Below are positions 26,434 to 36,078 of a DNA stretch of 64,000 nucleotides, piece by piece. Within the stretch, counting starts at the first letter, position 1. Each line of letters begins with the position of its first letter. The translations under genes were made by a program, and so were the position numbers. Origin of the DNA: an uncultured Chitinophaga sp. (GTDB lineage: Bacteria; Bacteroidota; Bacteroidia; Cytophagales; Cyclobacteriaceae). Under the pieces are notes generated by a model. The model saw only the letters and a list, made by a program, of their open reading frames with translations, had not been told where the DNA came from and did no database searches. The stretch spans positions 2,206,193 through 2,270,192 of the forward strand of contig CABHOK010000003.1 of NCBI GenBank assembly GCA_902168205.1. The letters run 5' to 3'.

Positions 26434-28125
26434 CTAAAAGCCGAAGGCTGTATCATCCCCGCGCGGATCAGCGCCACCTTCCAGCGTACTATCCGGCCGT
26501 ACCAATATAGCATCAACACGACAGAAGGAGCGGTGCGCTTTGAAGGCGTGTCCCATCTTTACCAGCTTCAGACTATCCTCTGCAGAGAAAGCGTTATACT
26601 CGTTCGCGATCGTATCGGGTTGCCATTGATGATGAAAGCGTTTCGCTGTTACAGCCTCCTGCATCGTCATGTTATGTTCGAGTACATTGAGTATCGTTTG
26701 GAAAACACTCGTGATAATTTTAGAACCTCCCGGAGTACCCACCACCATTACCAGCCGGCCGTTGCGTTCAATGATGGTTGGTGTCATGGAGCTGAGCATG
26801 CGTTTATTCGGTTCGATCCTGTTGGCTTCACCACCGATAACACCATACATATTCGGAGAGCCTGGCTTTGCACTGAAGTCGTCCATTTCATCATTCAGCA
26901 AAAAGCCTGAGCCGGCAACAATTACTTTCGAGCCGTACGCATCATTCAAAGTTGTAGTAACGGCTACAGCATTTCCTTCCGGATCGATCACCGAGAGGTG
27001 CGTAGTCTGCGGAGACTCATATAGCGCGAGCGAACCTTCTTTGATCTTGCTGCTTGGCGTGGCATGATCAGGATCAAACGACTTCATTCGTTCATCTGTG
27101 TAGAGTGAATTTGTCAGTTGCTTCACCGGTACATTTACAAAATCCGGATCGCCCAGGTATACCGAGCGATCAGCGTAAGCTCTGCGTTCTGCTTCCACGA
27201 GCAGGTGCGTGGTATGCGCAGAGTTCCATCCCCATTCGCGTATTGGATAATGTTCTACCGAACGCAGCAGTTGCATCAACGCAACGCCCCCGCTAGACGG
27301 TGGCGCCATGGAAATGATTTTATAGTCTTTATACTGACCGATGATCGGATCGCGCCAGACAGCTTTATAGTTCTTCAGATCTTCGTGCGAGATAAGACCG
27401 TTGCCACGTTTCATCTCCGCCACTATATCATCCGCTGTTTTACCTTCGTAAAATCCTGCAAAGCCGTTATCGCGAATGCGTTCAAGTGTATGTCCTAAAT
27501 CTGTCCAGCGAATGGTATCGCCCGCCACCCATTTCTCACGAAGCAAAAACTCCGGACGTATCGTATTCTTCCGGATGAGTATATCATTCAGGTAATTCAG
27601 TCCGCGTGCTTCACGTTCTGTCACTACAAAGCCATTCAATGCAAGTGCTATAGCAGGTTCAACAAGATCTTTCCACGGAAGCTTGCCAAATTTAGCATGC
27701 GCTTCCAGCATACCGGCAACTGAACCAGGCACGCCACTCGATAAATGTCCGTCCTGACTAAGTGAATCAATGACATTGCCGGCTGAATCAAGATACATAT
27801 TGCGCGATGCTGCCCCCGGAGCTTTCTCGCGGTAATCCAGGGTAGCTATACTGCCATCGTGTTTCCGGTATACCATAAAACCACCACCACCAATGTTACC
27901 GGCACTTGGGTATACCACGGCCAGAGCAAACTGCGTAGCGATAGCAGCGTCAACCGCGTTACCACCTTTACGCATAATGTCTACGCCAACCTGCGATGCC
28001 AGCGGGTGAGCCGATACAACCATGGCCGAATCAGCAACCAAACCTGTAATCCGTTCGTGCCGGTGACTGCTGTTACAGGCAACTGCACTTATAGCAAGTA
28101 AAAGCGGAATACAGCGTTTCATCAT
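26434..28125 (-). CDS. ggt: gamma-glutamyltransferase (canonical), lipoprotein
   Basis: 563 residues. A lipoprotein leader ends in AVAC (Cys17). The large-subunit part shows MRKGGNAVDAAIATQFALAV and GNIGGGGFMVYR. The autocleavage site is QTTHLSVIDPEGNAVAVTTT (Thr nucleophile near residue 373), and the oxyanion pair is in RMLSSMTPTII. It cleaves gamma-glutamyl bonds of glutathione and related peptides in the periplasm. All key residues are present, unlike the paralogue at 2980-4839. Confidence 0.93.
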   Translation of the reverse strand: MMKRCIPLLLAISAVACNSSHRHERITGLVADSAMVVSAHPLASQVGVDIMRKGGNAVDAAIATQFALAVVYPSAGNIGGGGFMVYRKHDGSIATLDYREKAPGAASRNMYLDSAGNVIDSLSQDGHLSSGVPGSVAGMLEAHAKFGKLPWKDLVEPAIALALNGFVVTEREARGLNYLNDILIRKNTIRPEFLLREKWVAGDTIRWTDLGHTLERIRDNGFAGFYEGKTADDIVAEMKRGNGLISHEDLKNYKAVWRDPIIGQYKDYKIISMAPPSSGGVALMQLLRSVEHYPIREWGWNSAHTTHLLVEAERRAYADRSVYLGDPDFVNVPVKQLTNSLYTDERMKSFDPDHATPSSKIKEGSLALYESPQTTHLSVIDPEGNAVAVTTTLNDAYGSKVIVAGSGFLLNDEMDDFSAKPGSPNMYGVIGGEANRIEPNKRMLSSMTPTIIERNGRLVMVVGTPGGSKIITSVFQTILNVLEHNMTMQEAVTAKRFHHQWQPDTIANEYNAFSAEDSLKLVKMGHAFKAHRSFCRVDAILVRPDSTLEGGADPRGDDTAFGF

Positions 28126-28222
28126 CTTAAAATTGGTTAAGTCGAGTTAAAAGTATTAATTCCCAGAGTGTTTTAGAAGGTATTTATGTATGAGTGGTGA
28201 TTAACATCTTTACTGCAAAAGC

Positions 28223-28852
28223 ATGAGTCTTAGAAAAGAAAAAGCCGCCAGGTTAAAAGTGCACGTGTTGGATACAACCCTGAAGCTGGTTGGTAAGAGG
28301 CCCTTTGAAGATTTGTATGTAGACGACATTTGCGAGAAAGTTAAGATCTCGAAAGTAACATTGTTCAAGTACTTTCCACAAAAGGAAGATATTTTATTAT
28401 ACTACTTCCGGGTGTGGTGCCTGGGGCGGTCGGCCGACCTGGCGCTTAAACCAAAAGAAGGTATTCAGGGAGTATATTATTTGTTTGATAAACTCAGCGA
28501 GTCGTATGAAGAGCACCCGGGATTGTTGTTAAGCCTCATTGGCTACTTCTCGGATTTCCGCAGACCACCCAAGCCTTTTCCGTTGAAGCCGGAAGAAAAG
28601 AAGATCCTCTTTCCTGAAGTTGAGAACATCACCAATATTGAAATCTTGTCACTCGATCAGATGCTGGAGAAATTTACCCTGGAGGCAATCTTCCGGAAAG
28701 AAATCACCAAGACAATCTCCACGCGCGACATTACCAACCTCATCACTTCGATGTTTATCGGAGGCGTTGTAGCGGCACATCTCAACCAGTTAAGTCCTGC
28801 AAAGATCTTCTTCCGTAAGAATCTTGACCTGATGTTACGCGGTCTTCAGTAA
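28223..28852 (+). CDS. TetR/AcrR family transcriptional regulator
   Basis: 209 residues. The N-terminal HTH is clear: VLDTTLKLVGKRPFEDLYVD followed by DICEKVKISKVTLFKYFPQKEDIL (about residues 12-57). The C-terminal ligand domain is helical and has no assignable effector. It is transcribed away from the GGT gene across a 97-base spacer and may control it (inference). No operator palindrome was identified. Confidence 0.88.
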   Translation: MSLRKEKAARLKVHVLDTTLKLVGKRPFEDLYVDDICEKVKISKVTLFKYFPQKEDILLYYFRVWCLGRSADLALKPKEGIQGVYYLFDKLSESYEEHPGLLLSLIGYFSDFRRPPKPFPLKPEEKKILFPEVENITNIEILSLDQMLEKFTLEAIFRKEITKTISTRDITNLITSMFIGGVVAAHLNQLSPAKIFFRKNLDLMLRGLQ

Positions 28853-28898
28853 ACTATAAATAATTAATATTCAGGAGTTTTGGCTTTGTTATAGAGCG

Positions 28899-29069
28899 TT
28901 AATTGCGCACGCGAACAGACTTCGTGCGTTTGGTCTTTCGATCTTTCTTGCGATCGTACCAGCGGTGATGATACTTCGGTTTAACAACATTAACAGTTGT
29001 GCCCGATTTTTTGCTGCACGCAGGTTGAAGGAGCATCATCAATATAAGATAAAAAAATAGTCGTCTCAT
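28899..29069 (-). CDS. small basic lipoprotein, hypothetical
   Basis: 56 residues from ATG 29069, preferred over an ATG 21 bases upstream because it opens a clean leader (MRRLFFYLILMMLLQPACSKK) with a Cys after PA. The mature part is strongly basic (YHHRWYDRKKDRKTKRTKSVRVRN). No family is recognised. It is transcribed away from the caspase-like locus. Confidence 0.55.
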   Translation of the reverse strand: MRRLFFYLILMMLLQPACSKKSGTTVNVVKPKYHHRWYDRKKDRKTKRTKSVRVRN

Positions 29070-29176
29070 GCAGTGGGTCAAAAATAACATTTTTTGGCTT
29101 CTGACTGATACTCTTCAAAACGGTTCCTTATTTTTTGCCGTATACTTACTTTTGATAATATTATCTAACCCTCTTT

Positions 29177-30643
29177 ATGAAACAGTCTATACTTGGTTTA
29201 GGGTTGATGATCCTGGTTTCAACGCTCTCTATAGCACAGGATTATCAGACCTATGATGAAGGAATCGCCAAATTCAGAGCAAAGGAATACGAAGCCGTTA
29301 TTACACTCTTCTCGGGCATGCTGTCGAACCCCGAACGAAACAAACGCTACGATGAAGATCTTTACTTCTATCGCGGACAGTCTTACTACTTCAAAGGAGA
29401 AACAGAAAGTGCACTAAGCGATCTCGATAAAGCAACCGAGTTGAATCACTATAACAAAGCTGTGATCAGCTGGTTTAAGGCACGCTGCTACGATAAGAAA
29501 GGAAATATACCGCAGGCTGAAAGTTATTATAGCGAGGCGGTAAAGTATGCTGAGAACAATAAGAAAGTATCAGCACAAATACTTGCAGACCGTTCACAAT
29601 TCTATTCGCGCCAGGGAAAGAAAGATGCTGCGAACAGTGATCTGGCGCTTGCCAAATCGCTCGATCCTTCCAATGCAGATATAGCGAAGGCAAACGTTAC
29701 GCCATCCACCAGCAACACGCGTGGAGGTGACGATAAAAAGTCAAGCACACAGGTAATCGTTAAGAGCAATCAGAAGAACAATACACCGAAAGAAACGAAG
29801 AAGGAAGTTAAGAACGATCCGCCTCCTTCAACACAATCACAACCTGTACAACAGCCCGTTAACACGGTAGCACATCAGCAACAAACGGTAACAGAACCAG
29901 TCGCGAATACAGCGCTTATATCTTCGATAGCATCAGCCTATAAAGATGAAAAACGTTATGCTTTGGTAATTGGCAACAGCAGTTACTCCAACTCAGTAGG
30001 TATACTAAAAAACCCTGTAAACGATGCTACCGATGTATCAACCGAGTTGAAGAAATCGGACTTCGAAGTACAGCTACTGACCAACGCCACCTATGTGCAG
30101 ATGCGTGAAGCCATGCGCAAGTTTCAGGATAAATTGGTGAATGGTCCGAAGGATCAGACCGTTGGCTTATTCTACTATGCAGGACACGGTGTACAATACC
30201 AGGATGAAAATTACCTTGTGCCGGTTGATGCCAACGTTCAGTTTGAAGATGATATTGTTCGCATGTGTTTCCCGGTACAGAAGATGGTACTGGCCAACAT
30301 GGAGCGCTCAAACTCACGTATGAATATTGTGATACTCGATGCGTGCCGTAATAATCCGTTTCCGGCAGCAACACGTTCGGTATCGCAGGGGCTTGTAGAG
30401 ATGAAACGCGCACGCGGTTCATTTATAGCCTATGCAACAGCTCCCGGTTCAGTTGCTTCCGATGGTTCAGGACGCAACGGCCTCTACACGCAGGAGCTAC
30501 TTAAAGCACTGCGTAAGCCGGGCTTAACCATTGAGCAGGTGTTTAAAGATGTGCGGATGAATGTATTGAGACTTTCAGGTGAGAAACAGTTTACCTGGGA
30601 CAGCTCAAATATAGTAGGAGAGTTTTACTTCAAGTTTCAGTAA
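29177..30643 (+). CDS. secreted TPR protein with caspase-like (peptidase C14) domain, copy 1
   Basis: 488 residues. A signal peptide ends near SIAQ. Tetratricopeptide-like helices fill about 25-175. A low-complexity Lys/Pro/Gln linker spans 175-255. The caspase-type domain starts at RYALVIGNSSYSNSVG. The catalytic His is in FYYAGHGVQ (His337) and the Cys in ILDACRNNPF (Cys390). RARGSFIAYATAPGSVASDG is the substrate-pocket region. Family members are cysteine proteases preferring Arg/Lys or Asp. The signal peptide places it in the periplasm or outside. It is 52% or more alike by eye in the C-terminal half to the gene at 31666; that figure is a visual impression only. Confidence 0.88.
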   Translation: MKQSILGLGLMILVSTLSIAQDYQTYDEGIAKFRAKEYEAVITLFSGMLSNPERNKRYDEDLYFYRGQSYYFKGETESALSDLDKATELNHYNKAVISWFKARCYDKKGNIPQAESYYSEAVKYAENNKKVSAQILADRSQFYSRQGKKDAANSDLALAKSLDPSNADIAKANVTPSTSNTRGGDDKKSSTQVIVKSNQKNNTPKETKKEVKNDPPPSTQSQPVQQPVNTVAHQQQTVTEPVANTALISSIASAYKDEKRYALVIGNSSYSNSVGILKNPVNDATDVSTELKKSDFEVQLLTNATYVQMREAMRKFQDKLVNGPKDQTVGLFYYAGHGVQYQDENYLVPVDANVQFEDDIVRMCFPVQKMVLANMERSNSRMNIVILDACRNNPFPAATRSVSQGLVEMKRARGSFIAYATAPGSVASDGSGRNGLYTQELLKALRKPGLTIEQVFKDVRMNVLRLSGEKQFTWDSSNIVGEFYFKFQ

Positions 30644-30729
30644 GTATACGGCTACATGAAAGTGTAGGTGTGTTTACTGCAACCTCAAACTATAGTACCT
30701 TACCAGATCATTTTAACCCTCTCATAATC

Positions 30730-31635
30730 ATGAAAAAGCTACTCTGCTTCCTGAGTTTATTGTTGATTGGTGTAACGGCATCGGCACAGGACGAAGGCAC
30801 GATCGTAAAACGCGAGCGTATCGATAAGAACAAAGGATTATTTATAGGTCTCGGACCTTCCTTTACATTCGGCAAAAATATAGGCGACTATAAAACCGGC
30901 TTCAATGTGGAGCTTGGTTTTCTGAAGCGCGTGAACAGAGTACTCTCCATCGGCCCCTCTGTATCATACCTGAGTTTTCAATACGATCCGGAAGTAACTA
31001 CAGCAAAGGGGGGCGATGCTTATGTAGGTTACGGAGACCCGAATGACTGGGGAAGTAAATATCCGCTCAACGACCTCGCGTATGACTATGGTTATGTGCT
31101 CGAGCTTGAAGGTGGTGATCTTAGCTTAACATCACTGGCCGTTAATATCAAACTGAATTTTGTTCCTGTAAAAGATAACTCCGTTATATCGGTATATGCT
31201 TTTGCCAAACCATTTGTGAGTCTCGCGTCACGTAAAGAAGTATCGGGCAGGGGAGAGCGTTATACCTACGAGATATATGAAGACAACCAAGGCACCTCTA
31301 CCGAGAACGATGATATACTATATTATAATCAGGACGATGGTACCTGGTATGCCGATGGCTATACCGAAACGTGGGATGGTGAATCGTATGAGGCTTTGAA
31401 AAGTGATACCGAAGTTACAGGAGGTATATTTATCGGTCCGGGTATCGAATTATTTCCGGCTCGTAAATTCTCATTCTATACCCAGGCTACATTCGGGTAT
31501 ACATTCCCGGTAACATTTGTGAGTACGGAGTCGTATGATAATACAATATCGTCTTACGTTAACAAAGAGTTTCCGATGACGAAGAAAGGATTCCCTTCGG
31601 TAAATGTTCAACTCGGGATGTCATTCAATTTTTAA
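30730..31635 (+). CDS. outer-membrane beta-barrel protein
   Basis: 301 residues from ATG 30730, chosen for its signal peptide (MKKLLCFLSLLLIGVTASAQ). The frame extends upstream without one. The mature part has alternating amphipathic strands (GLFIGLGPSFTFGKNIGDYK, FNVELGFLKRVNRVLSIGPS, SFYTQATFGYTFPVTFVS) and ends in Phe, as beta-barrels do. A long acidic, Tyr-rich loop near 180-230 (YEDNQGTSTENDDILYYNQD) is likely extracellular. It is sandwiched between the two caspase-like genes. Confidence 0.78.
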   Translation: MKKLLCFLSLLLIGVTASAQDEGTIVKRERIDKNKGLFIGLGPSFTFGKNIGDYKTGFNVELGFLKRVNRVLSIGPSVSYLSFQYDPEVTTAKGGDAYVGYGDPNDWGSKYPLNDLAYDYGYVLELEGGDLSLTSLAVNIKLNFVPVKDNSVISVYAFAKPFVSLASRKEVSGRGERYTYEIYEDNQGTSTENDDILYYNQDDGTWYADGYTETWDGESYEALKSDTEVTGGIFIGPGIELFPARKFSFYTQATFGYTFPVTFVSTESYDNTISSYVNKEFPMTKKGFPSVNVQLGMSFNF

Positions 31636-31665
31636 TAATCAAATCATCAGCGCGGTTGATACGGT

Positions 31666-33120
31666 ATGCATAAGCGAGTAAACCTGATCGTTCTTTTTTG
31701 CCTGGTAAGTGTGAGTTGTTTCGCACAATTCAAATTGTACGAGAAAGGTCACGACAGTTATACCTCGGGTAAATATGAAGATGCAATCAAAAACTTTTCA
31801 GAATACCTGAAGAAAGTCACTCGCGATAAAGCGCTTGATGTTGAAGTGTACTATCTGCGGGCGCTTGCCTACTACAAGACCAATAAATACCCGGAAGCTA
31901 TTTCTGATTTTGAAGAAACGCTGTTGCTGAACCACGAGAACAGTGGAAATATCTATTGGTTCAAGGCGAAGAGTAATGAAAAGATAGGAGCGACCCGACA
32001 GGCGATAAGCGACTACAGCAACGCCATTCACGAACTCGGTGGAGACAAGACTATCAAATCAAAATTGCTATACGAGCGGGGTTTGCTCTACGTAAAGTTG
32101 AACGAACTCCCCAAAGCAAAAGAAGATTTCCTGAATGGAGTAGCGCTCAATCCCGGCAACGCAGACCTTACGCGCGAACTCGGCAAGCTCGATAAAGTTG
32201 TACTTGCGTCACGAAGTACCCCCGATAATGCTGCCAAGACCGAATCGCCTGCTGTAAAGAAAGACGACTCCGCGAAAAAGAATAACACGACAACCAACGT
32301 ACCGAAGAAGGACGAGCCTGCTGTACTTACTTCAAATACAAATGCAACCAAAACACCACTGCAGCAACCGGCCAGTAGTCAGCCCGTTGCAACGCAGCCT
32401 ACGCTGGCAGAGTTTTACAAGGACGAAAAACGCTTTGCCCTGGTAATCGGAAACTCAAGCTATCCGAAGACGATAGGAGCTTTACGAAATCCGGTAAACG
32501 ATGCTACGGACATGGCGAAGGAACTGCAAAACTCCAATTTCGAAGTAGACCTGCTCACCAACGCTACATATGGACAAATGCGCGCAGCGCTGTTGAAGTT
32601 CAAAGAGAAGATTGATGCCGGTGACCCGGAGAAAACTGTAGCACTGTTTTACTTTGCCGGCCATGGACTACAGCATGAACAGGAAAATTACTTAGTGCCG
32701 ATTGATGCTGCGGTTGAGTTTGAAGATGACATCAGCCGCTATTGCTTTCCGGCACAGCGCATGGTATTGGCCAACATGGAGCGCTCTAACGCGCGCATGA
32801 ATATACTTATACTGGACGCTTGTCGTAACAATCCGTTTCCTGCGCTTAACCGTTCCGTTACTCAGGGGTTGGGAGAGATGCGCAGAGCACGCGGATCATT
32901 TATAGCGTATGCAACGGCTCCGGGTTCGGTGGCTTCCGATGGTTCCGGTAAGAACGGACTCTATACCCAGGAACTTCTCAAGGCGATGCGAAAGCCCGGC
33001 CTTACCATTGAACAGGTATTTAAAGAAGTGCGCGCCAATGTATTACGCCTGTCGGGTGACAAACAAAATACCTGGGACAGCTCCAACATCATTGGAGAAT
33101 TCTACTTCAAGTTCAATTGA
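31666..33120 (+). CDS. secreted TPR protein with caspase-like (peptidase C14) domain, copy 2
   Basis: 484 residues, the same layout as copy 1. A signal peptide ends at SCFAQ. TPR helices span about 20-170, a charged linker 175-245, then the caspase domain from RFALVIGNSSYPKTIG. The catalytic His is in FYFAGHGLQ (His333) and the Cys in ILDACRNNPF (Cys386). It begins 30 bases after the beta-barrel gene, so the three genes are probably one transcript. The two copies differ mostly in the TPR and linker, which suggests different partners for one protease chemistry (inference). Confidence 0.88.
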   Translation: MHKRVNLIVLFCLVSVSCFAQFKLYEKGHDSYTSGKYEDAIKNFSEYLKKVTRDKALDVEVYYLRALAYYKTNKYPEAISDFEETLLLNHENSGNIYWFKAKSNEKIGATRQAISDYSNAIHELGGDKTIKSKLLYERGLLYVKLNELPKAKEDFLNGVALNPGNADLTRELGKLDKVVLASRSTPDNAAKTESPAVKKDDSAKKNNTTTNVPKKDEPAVLTSNTNATKTPLQQPASSQPVATQPTLAEFYKDEKRFALVIGNSSYPKTIGALRNPVNDATDMAKELQNSNFEVDLLTNATYGQMRAALLKFKEKIDAGDPEKTVALFYFAGHGLQHEQENYLVPIDAAVEFEDDISRYCFPAQRMVLANMERSNARMNILILDACRNNPFPALNRSVTQGLGEMRRARGSFIAYATAPGSVASDGSGKNGLYTQELLKAMRKPGLTIEQVFKEVRANVLRLSGDKQNTWDSSNIIGEFYFKFN

Positions 33121-33220
33121 TTTCTACAGGATATAGGTGTATTTCTTCATCGTATTTTCATGATGGAGGAAACGCTTCGCAAAAATCTTTTGTTAAGTTT
33201 AGGATACTAAATTGAAGATT

Positions 33221-33700
33221 ATGTCGAAGAAAAATTCCATCGGTCTGGAGGTAAAAGATTCAGAACTGTTAGCAAACGGACTCAATGATCTGTTGGCCAA
33301 TTACCAATTATTCTATATGAATGCCCGTGGATTTCACTGGAATATACGAGGCGAAAAATTCTTTGAGCTTCATCTCAAGTTTGAAGAGCTTTACAACGAT
33401 GCACTTTTGAAAATCGATGAGATCGCAGAGCGTATACTGACACTCGGGTATACTCCGATCCATAGTTACTCAGATTATGTTAAAAAATCGGAGATAAAAG
33501 AAAGCAAGGATGTTTCAGAAGGACACGCTGCTGTTGAACTTGTGCTGGAAGGTTTTAAAACTTTGTTGATCAAGGAACGCGCGTTACTCAAGACTGCAGC
33601 CGAAGCAGATGATGAAGGTACCAATGCGTTGATGAGTGACTATATCCGTCAGCAGGAGAAACTGGTATGGATGTACTCATCGTATCAGGCAAAGAAATAA
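33221..33700 (+). CDS. dps: Dps family DNA-protection ferritin-like protein
   Basis: 159 residues from ATG 33221; a TTG nine bases earlier is less likely. The Dps ferroxidase signature reads YMNARGFHWNIRG, then FFELHLKFEELYNDALLKID followed by EIAERILTLG. It forms a dodecamer that oxidises Fe2+ with peroxide and shields DNA in starved cells. The gene is monocistronic, with a terminator directly after. Confidence 0.92.
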   Translation: MSKKNSIGLEVKDSELLANGLNDLLANYQLFYMNARGFHWNIRGEKFFELHLKFEELYNDALLKIDEIAERILTLGYTPIHSYSDYVKKSEIKESKDVSEGHAAVELVLEGFKTLLIKERALLKTAAEADDEGTNALMSDYIRQQEKLVWMYSSYQAKK

Positions 33701-33716
33701 TTTGATTTTTTTTTAA

Positions 33717-33753
33717 GACTCGCCTGTGATTTTTTTTGCGGGCGAGTTTTTTT
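33717..33753 (+). terminator. rho-independent terminator of dps
   Basis: ACTCGCC (33718-33724) pairs with GGCGAGT (33741-33747), followed by seven T's. Confidence 0.85.
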
Positions 33754-33923
33754 ATTCACGTCACATCTATACTTGATACATGTAACTATACCTTCATGTA
33801 TCTCATTCAGATTCAGAGAATAGAGTTCATTTTCGTGAGTATGTTTACGATCTTTACACGGGTGTAACGTGGAGGATGAGAAGTGTAGAAAAGAAAACAT
33901 CTGTAAATTTTTTCGATTCAAGT

Positions 33924-33954
33924 TTTGGAGAAATAAAACCCAATACTATCTTTG
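33924..33954 (+). promoter_or_regulatory. Bacteroidota-type promoter of tRNA-Asp
   Basis: TTTG at 33924-33927, a 19-base spacer, then TATCTTTG at 33947-33954. This is an exact fit to the TTTG-N19-TAnnTTTG consensus of Bacteroidota housekeeping sigma factors. It lies 62 bases before the tRNA, and nothing else between could be its target. Confidence 0.85.
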
Positions 33955-34016
33955 CACTCCCTTTGAGACACATCTGAGGGGAAAATCGAAAAGACGACTC
34001 GATTTTATAGAAAAAT

Positions 34017-34090
34017 GGTCCGGTAGTTCAGCTGGTTAGAATGCCTGCCTGTCACGCAGGAGGTCGCGGGTTCGAGTCCCGTCCGGACCG
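34017..34090 (+). tRNA. tRNA-Asp (anticodon GTC)
   Basis: 74 bases fold as a cloverleaf. The acceptor GGTCCGG (34017-34023) pairs with CCGGACC (34083-34089), with G as discriminator. The D-arm contains AGCTGGTTAGA. The anticodon stem CCTGC/GCAGG encloses CTGTCAC with GTC, and the T-loop is TTCGAGT. The terminal CCA is not encoded. A classic integration site: a tyrosine-recombinase pseudogene follows 216 bases downstream. Confidence 0.96.
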
Positions 34091-34116
34091 CAGTATACAA
34101 AGTATAAAACACCAAG

Positions 34117-34149
34117 ACCGCTTAAACTGAAAGTTTAAGCGGTTTTTTT
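34117..34149 (+). terminator. rho-independent terminator of tRNA-Asp
   Basis: ACCGCTTAAACT (34117-34128) pairs perfectly with 34132-34143 around a three-base loop, followed by T's. Confidence 0.9.
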
Positions 34150-34305
34150 ATGTCCAAACATACCGTTTACAACCCTTTATATTACTTCATTCGGTTAGTG
34201 ATTCGGTTAGTTGCTTTGCCGTGTCACATGAGCTAACCGAATTGCGTATAACTAGCTGAATTACAGTTAATTGTAGTCATTCATATTGCTTCGTTTTGGA
34301 CTAAA

Positions 34306-35693
34306 ATGAATGAATTTTCAACAAACATCGGTGAGTTAGATATGAAACAAGCACAAACATTCTCAGTTATTATTTGGGCGCATAAAACGCGAGCTCAGCA
34401 ATCAACAACGAAGTGTATCCTATATGCGCGTGTAACTGTAAACGGCAAACGCGCAGAGATTTCTCTGAAACGTGAAATAGATGAATCTCAATGGGACAGA
34501 GGGGCAGGCAAAGTAAAGGGAAGGACACCCGAGGTACGCGATCTTAATAATTATATCAATGAGGTAAGGTGTGAGCTTTCGAATATATACCAACAATTGT
34601 CGGTTCGAAATGAATTTATTTGTGCTCAAGCGATTAAGGATAAATTTACAGGACATACCACAGAAGAGTATACTTTATTTAAAACCGTTACATTTCATAA
34701 CGAAAATTTGAGAAGTAGAATAGGTATAGATATAGCCAAAGTCACTTGGGTTAAATTCAATACCCTTGAAATGAAACTCAAAGAATATATACAACAAAAC
34801 ATGAAGAAGTCAGATCTATACCTACGCCAACTTGACTATGCTTTTGTTACCGGATTTGAATATTACCTTCGTGCCGTTGACAGGATTGGACCCAATACAA
34901 CCATGAAGTACATCCGCATGATGAAAAAGATCATGAATGATGCGATTAGGAAAAACTGGTTAGATAGGAATCCTTTTCAGGCTTTTAAGTGCACATTCCG
35001 GTGGCCTGAAAAAGAAGTAATTACTTGGGAAGAGCTGAATAGGATACTTGAGAAAAATTTTGCGATGGAACGTCTGCAGTTAGGAAAGGATTATTTTTGT
35101 TTTTAGTTGTTTTACCAGGCTTGCCTATGTAGACGTGGTAAATTTGAGGCCATCTTCAATTACACTTGGAATAGATGGAAACCAGTGGCTTATATTTAAT
35201 CGGCAAAAGAGTGGTATACTGGTCCGTGTTCCGCTACTTGATCAGGCGCTAAAAATTATCGAAAGGTATAGAAACCATCCGGCTACTCATAACGATTATA
35301 TATTTCCAAGGTATATCGAATCAAAAGATGAACAGCTATCTCAAAGAGATTGGAGATATTTGTGATATTCGCAAGAGTTTAACTTTCCATTTGGCTCGGC
35401 ATACCTTTGCGACCACTATTACGTTGGCTAATGGCGTTCCTATCGAATCAGTAAGTAAAATGCTTGGGCATAAAAAAATTGCGACAACACAAGTCTATGC
35501 CAAAGTAATAGGAAAGAAATTAAGCGAAGATATGGATGTTTTAAAAGAAAACTTATTCAAGGTAGCAGCACTTTATCGTAGCCAACTATATACCGTTATT
35601 TATAGCTCACTCTTACACTTTCGTCTAGTTGGCGCACTATATCTTCGTATTTATAATCGGGTACAACAGCAGCAGAGGGATTCGATATATTGA
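34306..35693 (+). pseudogene. tyrosine-recombinase integrase, broken by two frameshifts
   Basis: Three frames together make one Bacteroidota-type integrase. Part 1 (34306-35106) has the N-terminal arm domain and core-binding domain, up to EELNRILEKNF. A shift in the T-rich run near 35090-35104 (one extra base) moves to the frame reading SCFTRLAYVDVVNLRPSS. A second shift near 35318-35325 moves to MNSYLKEIGDICDI, LTFHLARHTFATTITLANGV and MLGHKKIATTQVYAKV. The Arg and His of the catalytic box (HLARH) and the Tyr (QVYAKV) are still readable. The tail beyond ENLF lacks the usual end. As read, it cannot be active. It is probably the remnant of an element integrated at tRNA-Asp. Confidence 0.88.
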
Positions 35694-35728
35694 GGAACAC
35701 ACGCCAGGTCTTCGGTTGTTCTGAATCA

Positions 35729-36077
<349 letters not shown>

Positions 36078-36078
<1 letters not shown>

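Noticed and set aside
29177..33120. caspase genes as a known anti-phage system
   Set aside because: Both products have signal peptides and lack the nucleotide-sensing, TIR or gasdermin partners expected of such systems. The defence label is not supported.
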